Below, one piece after another: positions 1 to 6,340 of a DNA stretch of 6,684 bases; position 1 is the first letter of the stretch, and each line of letters starts with the position of its first letter. The translations under genes were made by a program, and so were the position numbers. Under the pieces are notes generated by a model, which had not been told where the DNA came from, did no database searches, and saw nothing but the letters and a program-made list of their open reading frames with translations. Origin of the DNA: DAIOSQ01 sp036752465 (GTDB lineage: Bacteria; Pseudomonadota; Gammaproteobacteria; Legionellales; Legionellaceae); assembly GCA_036752465.1 (NCBI GenBank), contig DAIOSQ010000102.1, positions 1 to 6,684 of the forward strand, given 5' to 3'.

Positions 1-11
1 GCGTCCTGATC

Positions 12-584
12 TTGACAGGTTTATCCTATTACTTTCTTGACAAGCCTATAGCATTATTTTTCCATCAAACCGTTACATACCAGATGAGGACTGCTTTGGA
101 AAATTTTACGCAGTTAGGTAATGTTAAGCTGTATGTGATGATACTACTACTGGCTGTTTTGTATTGCCATTATATCAGAGGCAATATCAGCTGGCGTAAT
201 CGTTATGGTTTTCTTTTGTTGTCTTTGATAGTGGTATATGTTGTGTGTTTGGTCTTAAAAATATTTTTGGGTCGTACCAGGCCTGATTTATGGTTTGATA
301 AAAACCTGTATGGCTTCTATGGCTACCATTTAACACCGTTGTATTGGTCATTTCCCTCAGGACATACTTCGGTGGTGATGAGCCTTGCTTTTGCGCTTCA
401 AGCCATATCCAAGCGATATGGGTATTATGCGTTGCTATTAGGGTTGTTGGTAGTGCTTACACGCGTACTCCTCACACATCATTTTCTAAGTGATGTCCTC
501 ATAGCAATCTGGCTTGCTTGGGTAGAAGTGAGCTTGCTGGTATGGGTCATCAGGCAAACGAAGTTTAGTGGTTGCGTGTCCTGA
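12..584 (+). CDS. PAP2-family membrane phosphatase (lipid phosphate / undecaprenyl-pyrophosphate type)
   Basis: Likely an inner-membrane acid phosphatase of the PAP2 superfamily, the family of PgpB, LpxE and undecaprenyl-pyrophosphate phosphatases. All three signature motifs are present: K-x6-RP at residues 83-91, PSGH at 115-118, and the third motif as T150-R151-x5-H157-x3-D161, with Thr where Ser is usual. H118 and H157 would be the catalytic histidines and D161 their partner. Hydrophobic segments lie near 40-55, 66-86, 118-131, 138-154 and 160-180; about 190 residues is normal for the family. The start is uncertain. TTG at 12 is used here, but the frame stays open to the window edge, so translation may begin upstream. 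A TGA at 7-9 in another frame could be the end of a preceding gene. Next to glycosyltransferases, dephosphorylation of undecaprenyl pyrophosphate or of lipid A is plausible; the sequence does not decide between them. Confidence 0.9.
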   Translation: MTGLSYYFLDKPIALFFHQTVTYQMRTALENFTQLGNVKLYVMILLLAVLYCHYIRGNISWRNRYGFLLLSLIVVYVVCLVLKIFLGRTRPDLWFDKNLYGFYGYHLTPLYWSFPSGHTSVVMSLAFALQAISKRYGYYALLLGLLVVLTRVLLTHHFLSDVLIAIWLAWVEVSLLVWVIRQTKFSGCVS

Positions 585-586
585 CT

Positions 587-1765
587 ATGAGAAAGATTTT
601 CTTGCTGGTCTTGTATTTCCTATGTGCCACCTCTTTTGCCCACGAGGTAAGTTCTCAACCTGCATGGTACAGTTGGGATAGTCAGCATCAACAGGTCACC
701 TTACGCCTAGAGTTATACCTAACATCGGCTTGTCCGCATTGCCATAAAGCAGATCAGTTCTTCCACACACTAGAGCAACAGTATCCTTGGCTGGAAGTCC
801 ACCGTTACTTCATAGATCAAGATAAACTCGCACTCAAACAGTTTTATGGTCGGGTCCAGGCGTTGCATGAAAATAATTTTGCGCTGCCAGCCATGTTTTT
901 CTGCCAGACACATTGGGTTGGCTTTAAATCAAAAGATAACAGTGGGCGGATTTTGAGTAGCAATCTAGAATACTGTCGCAACAGCTTGCAAAAGCAGCAA
1001 ATAATATCACCGCAGGCACTCCTAAAATTGCAGCAACAAGCCGTAGCCAATCAGATGATTAATTTCTCCTACAAACACGCTAATGATTTGTCTGCGGTTG
1101 TTTTGGCGAGTTTGCTTGATGCTTTTTCGCCATGTAACTGGTTTTTTATAATTGCTTTTTTAGCTTTCTTGTGGTTACATCCGTGGGAAGTCCGTCAGGA
1201 ATTGATATTGGGAATTTCGCTATGCCTTATCTTAGTGGTGATTCATTTCATCCAGGGGCACTACACATATTTGGTTAATTCCGGATCGATTCTATGGCGA
1301 ATTTGCAACGTTATTATGGGTTTTTTGTTGTGCAACATGGTCGCGAAACAACATAATGCGCGATATGTTGCTATGTTGACTGCGCTTATTGGTATGGTGT
1401 TTGTTTATCTTAATCAGCAATCTTGCCATTACAATCTGCTCTATATGTTCGAACAAAGGTTATCTGTACAACCATTGGCACACAGCGTGCGTACTGCATA
1501 TGAATGTTTATATCAGTTCTGTTATGTGATCCCGTTGTTGGTGGTTTTGTTGATATGGATGCTGTTGCATCGTTGTGCATTTGCTAAGCGGCACCTGCCA
1601 CGTTATGAGATACTGGCCAGAGCATTTTTGCTATGCACGGGGCTATTGCTCATAATATACCCACATGGTTTGAGTGTGGTCGCTGTTTTTTATGCGGTAG
1701 CAGCGGTAACTGTCATAGCAACGGTATGGTTTTCAAAAATCTCACCCAAGAGTAAAAACGCATGA
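587..1765 (+). CDS. Exported thioredoxin-like domain fused to a CcdA/DsbD-like membrane domain
   Basis: Probably a membrane thiol:disulfide relay that moves electrons across the inner membrane to a periplasmic thioredoxin-like domain. The ATG at 587 is chosen because it opens directly onto a clean signal peptide (residues 1-18, likely cut after TSFA) and lies 2 bases after the previous stop; an in-frame TTG at 572 would add five residues. The thioredoxin-like domain (about 35-155) has CPHC at 49-52 and a likely cis-proline at P101. Six or seven membrane segments follow from about 168 to 382. The first holds the SPC motif (C183), resembling the NPCA-type motif of the DsbD/CcdA family. A second cysteine, C280, sits at the end of the fourth, and YVIPL near 313-317 matches the later conserved proline-rich helix. 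C183 and C280 are the expected membrane redox pair. C106 and C130 may form another disulfide in the thioredoxin domain. No clear ribosome site precedes it, so coupling to the upstream gene is likely. The substrate is unknown. Confidence 0.82.
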   Translation: MRKIFLLVLYFLCATSFAHEVSSQPAWYSWDSQHQQVTLRLELYLTSACPHCHKADQFFHTLEQQYPWLEVHRYFIDQDKLALKQFYGRVQALHENNFALPAMFFCQTHWVGFKSKDNSGRILSSNLEYCRNSLQKQQIISPQALLKLQQQAVANQMINFSYKHANDLSAVVLASLLDAFSPCNWFFIIAFLAFLWLHPWEVRQELILGISLCLILVVIHFIQGHYTYLVNSGSILWRICNVIMGFLLCNMVAKQHNARYVAMLTALIGMVFVYLNQQSCHYNLLYMFEQRLSVQPLAHSVRTAYECLYQFCYVIPLLVVLLIWMLLHRCAFAKRHLPRYEILARAFLLCTGLLLIIYPHGLSVVAVFYAVAAVTVIATVWFSKISPKSKNA

Positions 1766-2805
1766 CTCCAGATCTACCCACACAGGCAGTTGCGAGAAAA
1801 TTAAAAATTATTTTGGTTTGTATGCAGTATGATTATGGCGTGAAAGCGCGTGGCTATTCTTATGAGTATGTGAATTTTTATCAAGTGCTTGTAAGCATGG
1901 GGCATGAGGTAATTTTGTTTGATTTTATGGAACACTTGGAGCAAGTTGGTCGATCCGCAATGAATCAACAGTTGTTACACATGGTGCGCGCAGAAATGCC
2001 GGATATGGCCTTTTTTTCACTGTTTCGTGATGAGATCGAGCCAGCAACCGTGCTGGCACTGCGATCCATTACTAAGACCTTGTGTTTTTTTCATGACGAT
2101 ACCTGGCGGGTGACATTTTCTCGTTTTTGGGCGACCCAATTTGAGTACTTTACCACGCCTGATGTTTATGGCGTGTACAAATATCAACAATTGGGCTTGA
2201 CTGGGGCGATTCACTTTCCTTTTGGGTGTAATCAACAGTTGTTTCAGAATATGTACCTGGAAAAACAATTTGATATATCGTTTGTTGGTGCATGGCATCC
2301 ATATCGAGCATGGTTGCTGGATGGCCTCAAGAAGCAGGGCTATCGGCTGGCCATAGCAGGTTCCGGGTGGCCCCAAGGGACTATTTCCTATCAAGATATG
2401 GTCAAATTATTTAACCAAAGCAAGATTAATATAAACTTATCAAACTCTATTTCCTATGATGCAAGATATTTGCTGTCCAGCCCTAGAGCATTGCTCAATA
2501 CGTGGCGATCGCCGAAAAATATTGAACAATTAAAAGCCAGGCACTATGAAATCAGCGCTTGTGGTGCATTCCAATTGTCCTATTATGTTGAGGGATTAGA
2601 ACGACAATATGTTATAGGTGAAGAAATTGCTATCTATCTCAATCGCTGTGAATTAATTGAAAAAGTAGCCTTTTATTTGCAAAATGAAAATTTACGTGAG
2701 GAAATTGCACAAAGAGCTTACCAAAAAAGCATGGAAAGTCATTTGTTTGAGACAAGGTTTACACATACATTCGCGAAAATGGGACTGCTCGATGTTAACG
2801 AATGA
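1762..2805 (+). CDS. CgeB-like glycosyltransferase (GT4/GT-B type)
   Basis: A 347-residue cytoplasmic glycosyltransferase resembling the CgeB / glycosyl-transferase-1-like group. The N-terminal half (about 14-160) looks like a Rossmann domain: a strand KIILVC at 15-20, then a GHEVILFDF segment at 47-55. The C-terminal half carries the family signature at about 258-306: HYEISACGAF with E263 and G268 in the usual nucleotide-sugar-binding element, followed by IGEEIAIYL around E287-E288 and a final helix. Donor and acceptor cannot be read from the sequence. The ATG overlaps the preceding stop by 4 bases (ATGA), with a possible AAGAG ribosome site at 1748-1752, so it is probably translated by coupling. 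The last quarter (about 2581-2760) is AT-rich, near 32% GC by hand count, against about 53% at 2281-2340; this mild contrast alone does not prove transfer. It probably adds one sugar of the repeat unit. Confidence 0.83.
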   Translation: MTPDLPTQAVARKLKIILVCMQYDYGVKARGYSYEYVNFYQVLVSMGHEVILFDFMEHLEQVGRSAMNQQLLHMVRAEMPDMAFFSLFRDEIEPATVLALRSITKTLCFFHDDTWRVTFSRFWATQFEYFTTPDVYGVYKYQQLGLTGAIHFPFGCNQQLFQNMYLEKQFDISFVGAWHPYRAWLLDGLKKQGYRLAIAGSGWPQGTISYQDMVKLFNQSKININLSNSISYDARYLLSSPRALLNTWRSPKNIEQLKARHYEISACGAFQLSYYVEGLERQYVIGEEIAIYLNRCELIEKVAFYLQNENLREEIAQRAYQKSMESHLFETRFTHTFAKMGLLDVNE

Positions 2806-3817
2806 GCCATCAGTCTGCGTGTGTGTGCCGACATATCAGTCAGCCAAAACCATCCGTGAAACCATACAATCGCTGCTTGATCAGAGTTATCGGAACATCA
2901 CCATCCATGTCGTTGATAATGCCTCCACGGATGATACCCTGACCCTTGTGCAACAATTTGAAGATGCCAGAATTATCTTGCACACAAACCAAGAGCATGT
3001 GTCAGGCGAGCAAAACTTCAATAGGTGCATCAATTTAGCTCATGGTGACTATTCGGCCATTTATCATGCGGATGATGTCTACCTACCCGACATGATTATG
3101 CAGGCCTGTTTTTTTCTACAGAATCATGATGTCGGTGTGGTGTTGACCGAAGCTTATCTTATCGATAGCTTTTCCAAGGTGACAGGGGTGCTTAAAACCC
3201 CGATAGATGTTGTCAGCAGTGACTCGACCTATGATTTTAAAACTTTGTTCCAAGCAGTGATGAAGCATTATAATTTTATGATTTGTCCCAGTGCAATGTT
3301 TAAAACCGAGGTACTCAAACATACAGTTACTAACTGGTCTCAACCCAAATTTGGTAACAGCGCTGATTTAGATGTTTGGTTTCGTGTTGCCAAAGCTCAC
3401 GGTGTCGGTATATTGCCGCTGCCATTGATGCGCTATCGCTTGAGTCAACAACAAGCATCTCATCTCGTGAGACGCGGCGTTGAGCGTCCTGACTTTTTTC
3501 ATGTCATGGATCACTATTTGTCGCAACCAGAGGTGCAAGCTATGGTTAACCAAGAAGATTTGCTGCATTATGCCGATCTTGAAAGAAGAAATAAGGTCAT
3601 GCGCGCTACGAGTCATTTCATGGAAGGTCATTTGGTCAAGGCCAAGGCACTATCAGAGTCGTGGCGATCAACGCAACTGTGGCGGGCTGCTATAAAAAAT
3701 AAACGAGGAAAACTGACTTTGTGCTTGAATAGTTTATTGCGGATCTTCATCTTATTTCGTCTGCATAAAACCGGTAAAATAGTATTTTCGCGTCTACTGA
3801 ACTGGGTTGCCCGATGA
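2792..3817 (+). CDS. Family 2 glycosyltransferase (GT-A fold)
   Basis: A 341-residue inverting-type sugar transferase. The N-terminal domain starts at once with the GT2 pattern: VCVPTYQSAKT at 10-20, the helix IRETIQSLLDQSY at 21-33, and VVDNASTDDT at 40-49, which binds the nucleotide. The metal-binding DxD-like motif is HADD at 92-95. ADLDVWFRVA at 191-200 is the usual acceptor-side acidic motif (D192, D194). The C-terminal tail (about 250-341) is basic and helical, with a hydrophobic stretch near 310-322 that could touch the membrane. The frame is open back to 2684, but ATG 2792 is preferred because the GT2 fold begins only eight residues later, GGGA lies at 2781-2784 as a possible ribosome site, and the longer start would run 36 codons inside the previous gene. 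Overlap with that gene is 14 bases. Sugar specificity is unknown. Confidence 0.9.
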   Translation: MLTNEPSVCVCVPTYQSAKTIRETIQSLLDQSYRNITIHVVDNASTDDTLTLVQQFEDARIILHTNQEHVSGEQNFNRCINLAHGDYSAIYHADDVYLPDMIMQACFFLQNHDVGVVLTEAYLIDSFSKVTGVLKTPIDVVSSDSTYDFKTLFQAVMKHYNFMICPSAMFKTEVLKHTVTNWSQPKFGNSADLDVWFRVAKAHGVGILPLPLMRYRLSQQQASHLVRRGVERPDFFHVMDHYLSQPEVQAMVNQEDLLHYADLERRNKVMRATSHFMEGHLVKAKALSESWRSTQLWRAAIKNKRGKLTLCLNSLLRIFILFRLHKTGKIVFSRLLNWVAR

Positions 3818-4836
3818 ATATATTTATCGACCCCGCTTATAAAGCCTACTATGAAAACCGATTATTCGATGCAGATAATAAAGTGCTCAATCGAGATGGC
3901 ACTTTATTGCCATATATAAGGTTGAAGGCATGGCTAGAATCCAAACAATATTGCGTACAAACTGCAGATTTTTTGTATGATTCGAAAGATGTCGAGATCA
4001 CTGCTAGTTATTTTTCTTTCGGCTTATTAGACAATTTAGATATCTTAGCAAAGCACAAAAACATTCGTTTGCAGGGGTTTGTGATTTTCGAGCCGCCGGT
4101 GGTTGCGCCAGACTTATATAGACAGCTGCCCAAACTAACTCGTTTATTTGACACAGTGTACTTGCATAATGTTGTTGGTGATGGCTATTCTCTGCAAGGG
4201 GTTGCCACGTATAAATTAAAGAAATTCTACTGGCCCCAACCGCATAACGATGTCTTGTTGCCCCTATGGAAAAATACTGCGCGCAAGCGGCGGGTGGTGG
4301 TGATCAACAGTCATCATAAGCCCACCAATAATCATCAGGAACTCTACAGCCAGCGAATTGCTGTCATGGCACAATTGGCCGAATATGATCTGGTGGATTT
4401 GTATGGCCATAATTGGGATAAATGGTATAGCAGAACATCCCTTTGGTGGCCTTATTGGTCGAATTACTCGGTTTTGCGCCGTATCTATCAAGGATCGTGT
4501 GCATCGAAATTGGATGTGCTCAGCCAATACTATTTTTGCTTGTGTTTTGAAAATTCGACCATGCTGGGTTATGTTACGGAAAAATTATTTGATTGTTTAT
4601 ATGCTGGCACAATTCCGATCTATTTAGGCGCACAAGATATTGAAGAATGGATACCCAAAGATGTTTACATCGATTACCGGCAATTTGCTAATATAGCTTG
4701 TTTGACTGAAAAACTGCAGAGCATGAGCACGCGAGAGATCCTAGGCTATCAAGAGGCGGGCAGAGATTTTCTGCAAAGTCAATCTGGGGCTTATTTTTAC
4801 AGTTCGTTACACGATATGTTTAAAGAGGTTGTATGA
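3814..4836 (+). CDS. Family 10 glycosyltransferase (alpha-1,3/1,4-fucosyltransferase type)
   Basis: Likely transfers fucose, or a related 6-deoxysugar, from a GDP donor onto the growing glycan in the cytoplasm. The C-terminal donor domain holds the hallmark GT10 block at about 239-274: YYFCLCFENS with E246 and N247, then YVTEKLF with E256 and K257, then AGTIPIYLGA. Before it, ELYSQR at 176-181 and the DLYGHNWD segment at 195-202 are typical of bacterial GT10 relatives. FEPP at 92-95 (E93) lies where the N-terminal catalytic base of this family is expected, but I could not align it rigorously. Its 340 residues are about normal. There is no run of C-terminal heptad repeats as in the Helicobacter pylori enzymes. 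The ATG overlaps the previous stop by 4 bases, with only a weak TGGG upstream. A gmd gene 1.5 kb downstream supports a GDP-fucose-type donor; the linkage and acceptor are not predictable. Confidence 0.88.
   Translation: MNIFIDPAYKAYYENRLFDADNKVLNRDGTLLPYIRLKAWLESKQYCVQTADFLYDSKDVEITASYFSFGLLDNLDILAKHKNIRLQGFVIFEPPVVAPDLYRQLPKLTRLFDTVYLHNVVGDGYSLQGVATYKLKKFYWPQPHNDVLLPLWKNTARKRRVVVINSHHKPTNNHQELYSQRIAVMAQLAEYDLVDLYGHNWDKWYSRTSLWWPYWSNYSVLRRIYQGSCASKLDVLSQYYFCLCFENSTMLGYVTEKLFDCLYAGTIPIYLGAQDIEEWIPKDVYIDYRQFANIACLTEKLQSMSTREILGYQEAGRDFLQSQSGAYFYSSLHDMFKEVV
4822..4828 (+). promoter_or_regulatory. Ribosome binding site for the polymerase-like gene
   Basis: AAAGAGG ends four bases before the ATG at 4833 and lies inside the last codons of the GT10 gene. 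It is the strongest Shine-Dalgarno-like site among the overlapping starts and supports the choice of 4833 as start, with termination and reinitiation across the ATGA overlap. Confidence 0.6.
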
Positions 4837-6260
4837 CAAGAAGACTGATTACTTACAGTGGCTACGGGTTTTTTATAGTGTGGCTAGTGCTGATGCTCAG
4901 CACCCTGTTTACATACGAGGGTTCTAAAATTTACTATGGCGTATTTAGCCTGATTTTTTTATATCTCTTGCTGCAAGCTCTGTTTAGTCCTCTTAATTTT
5001 AGTTACTTATTTCTTAGCATCATGATGTGGCTGGGATTTTGGGCAAAATTCACCTATCATTCTTTGTTGCATTTTCCTTATCAGGAAGCGGTTGGTAATT
5101 TTGTTGCCACTCCTGCAGCAAACGATCATATTTTGTTGGTTGCATCAATAGGGGGCCTTGGTATTTTGCTGGCACGTTATGGTTACCAATGCTGGTTCGG
5201 GCATGAAGGTTTACAGCTGCCATTGCAAGATCTAAGCATTGTTCCTAGATGGTACCGTCGATATAGATCTACTTGTTTGCTGGCATTTATCTTAAGTATG
5301 CTGGGGGTATTCGCCCTCAATTTTTACTTGGGGATATTTATGGTAGGCATTGCACCACAAACAATTTTAATGTGGCCGTTAAATGCAATGATAAGTTGGG
5401 CATTGAGCATAGGCTATGCGTTGATGGTGAGTACGATGTTATGGTGGGAAATACATTTAAAGCGAGATTTGCAAACTGGGTATTTGGCGCAGTTGCTTGA
5501 AAGCGCGTTAATGTCTGTTGCTATACTAAGTCGCGCCATTTATATTTTTCATGTGGTTCCTGCGGCCCTTACTTGGTATGTTCATCGGCATGCAGCCAAA
5601 CCACTCGAACGGAAAAAAATTATTCAATTATTGTTTTTATCTGTGGTATTGTTTTTTGCCAGTTTGCAAATGGTGAGCGTATTGCGAGTCTATTACTATG
5701 AAGGACTCAGTTGGTCTGCAGTAGAAGTTAGAAGCCCACTTTTTGTCAAAATATTCAGTCAGTTGGTGTTAGACCGTTGGCTTGGGGTAGAAGGAGTTAT
5801 GGCTGCATCTGCAAGTGAAATGAAAGGGTGGTATACCTTCAAGCAGGCGCTGTTAGAGAAAGCGGAAATCGGTAAGACTGGGATATATCAAACTATCGCG
5901 CGATCGCATTACAGTAATATCGACAATAAACGCTTTATATTCGGTACCCTCCCTGGATTAATAGGATTTTTATATATTTCTGGCTCACTGTTCTGTGTAA
6001 TTATAGGAGCTTTTTTCTTCACCTTTGTTATGATGCTGGCAGAACGAACGGTAAGGTTGCTTACCCATAATCCTTTTTTATGTGCCTTATTTGCCATGAC
6101 TATCGCGAACACTGTGGCGCAATTTGGTGTGGCACCGCGGATGGTGATTAAACAGTATCTGCTGATTTATATATACATAGGGATTATTGCTTTGCTACAA
6201 CGTGGATTCCTTTACCCACGTTGGCTGGGTGCGCGTTGGTTACCAGAGCGTGGGTTATGA
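4833..6260 (+). CDS. Multi-spanning membrane protein, probable O-antigen/polysaccharide polymerase (Wzy-like)
   Basis: A 475-residue integral membrane protein with about 10-11 hydrophobic segments, near residues 10-27, 34-50, 56-75, 98-117, 148-170, 183-205, 218-240, 263-285, 370-404 (one or two), 413-435 and 441-458. Between about 286 and 368 is a long polar loop carrying DRWLGVEGVMA at 314-324 and further charged residues; SRAIY at 233-237 begins a short motif at the end of a membrane segment. Many helices with one large loop, placed among glycosyltransferases, is the usual profile of Wzy polymerases, which join lipid-linked repeat units on the periplasmic side of the inner membrane. Wzy proteins are too variable for sequence reading alone to confirm this; a flippase is less likely because of the single big loop. 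The gene overlaps GT10 by 4 bases and ends the coupled block. Confidence 0.7.
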   Translation: MTRRLITYSGYGFFIVWLVLMLSTLFTYEGSKIYYGVFSLIFLYLLLQALFSPLNFSYLFLSIMMWLGFWAKFTYHSLLHFPYQEAVGNFVATPAANDHILLVASIGGLGILLARYGYQCWFGHEGLQLPLQDLSIVPRWYRRYRSTCLLAFILSMLGVFALNFYLGIFMVGIAPQTILMWPLNAMISWALSIGYALMVSTMLWWEIHLKRDLQTGYLAQLLESALMSVAILSRAIYIFHVVPAALTWYVHRHAAKPLERKKIIQLLFLSVVLFFASLQMVSVLRVYYYEGLSWSAVEVRSPLFVKIFSQLVLDRWLGVEGVMAASASEMKGWYTFKQALLEKAEIGKTGIYQTIARSHYSNIDNKRFIFGTLPGLIGFLYISGSLFCVIIGAFFFTFVMMLAERTVRLLTHNPFLCALFAMTIANTVAQFGVAPRMVIKQYLLIYIYIGIIALLQRGFLYPRWLGARWLPERGL

Positions 6261-6340
6261 GATGAGTTCCCGACTATTGTTGATGGTGTGCGCTTGGAAA
6301 CTTGGGAGTTAAGATTGTTATCTGGATTGTGGGAGTTTGT
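6261..6340 (+). other. 80-base intergenic spacer before gmd
   Basis: This is the only real gap in the window. I see no hairpin followed by a T-run, so no intrinsic terminator. A weak promoter-like pair is TTGGAA at 6294-6299 and TGTTAT at 6316-6321 with a 16-base spacer, each matching 4 of 6 consensus positions; this is too poor to call. A 16-codon open frame (ATG 6262 to TAA 6312) starts just after the polymerase stop but has no good ribosome site. The spacer may mark a junction between two modules, with gmd expressed by read-through or from a weak local promoter. Confidence 0.5.
6331..6335 (+). promoter_or_regulatory. Ribosome binding site for gmd
   Basis: GGGAG lies five bases before the GTG at 6341. 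It selects that GTG over the in-frame upstream GTG at 6329 and TTG at 6302, and agrees with Gmd proteins normally starting two or three residues before the ALITGITGQDG block. Confidence 0.6.

Noticed and set aside
572..586. TTG start for the thioredoxin/CcdA protein
   Set aside because: ATG 587 gives a standard signal peptide and sits directly after the previous stop; the TTG adds five residues without benefit.
1694..1700. GCGGTAG, resembling the ops element (GGCGGTAG) recruited by RfaH in long surface-polysaccharide operons
   Set aside because: It lacks the first G, lies inside the 3' end of a coding region rather than in a leader, and a 7-base match in a window this size is expected by chance.
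2684..2791. Longer N-terminus for the GT2 gene from an ATG at 2684
   Set aside because: The extra 36 residues are out-of-frame readthrough of the CgeB-like gene. The GT2 fold starts right after ATG 2792, which has a plausible ribosome site.
1..3492. Shared 9-mer GCGTCCTGA at 1-9 and 3484-3492, with a similar GCGTGTCCTGA at 574-584
   Set aside because: Dozens of repeated 9-mers are expected by chance in 6.7 kb, and the contexts are unrelated.
2011..5619. Runs of seven identical bases (T7 at 2011-2017, 2085-2091, 3109-3115 and 4954-4960; A7 at 5613-5619) as phase-variable tracts
   Set aside because: Seven is short for slippage-driven phase variation, such runs are common at this base composition, and all genes are in frame.
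844..6112. Minus-strand open frames of 67-125 codons and short alternative plus-strand frames inside the main genes
   Set aside because: Each lies wholly within a well-supported gene, has no recognisable domain, and reads like the antisense or shifted frame of that gene.
6262..6312. 16-codon open frame (MSSRLLLMVCAWKLGS) as a leader peptide for gmd
   Set aside because: No convincing ribosome site, no attenuator hairpin after it, and a frame of this length is easily found by chance.
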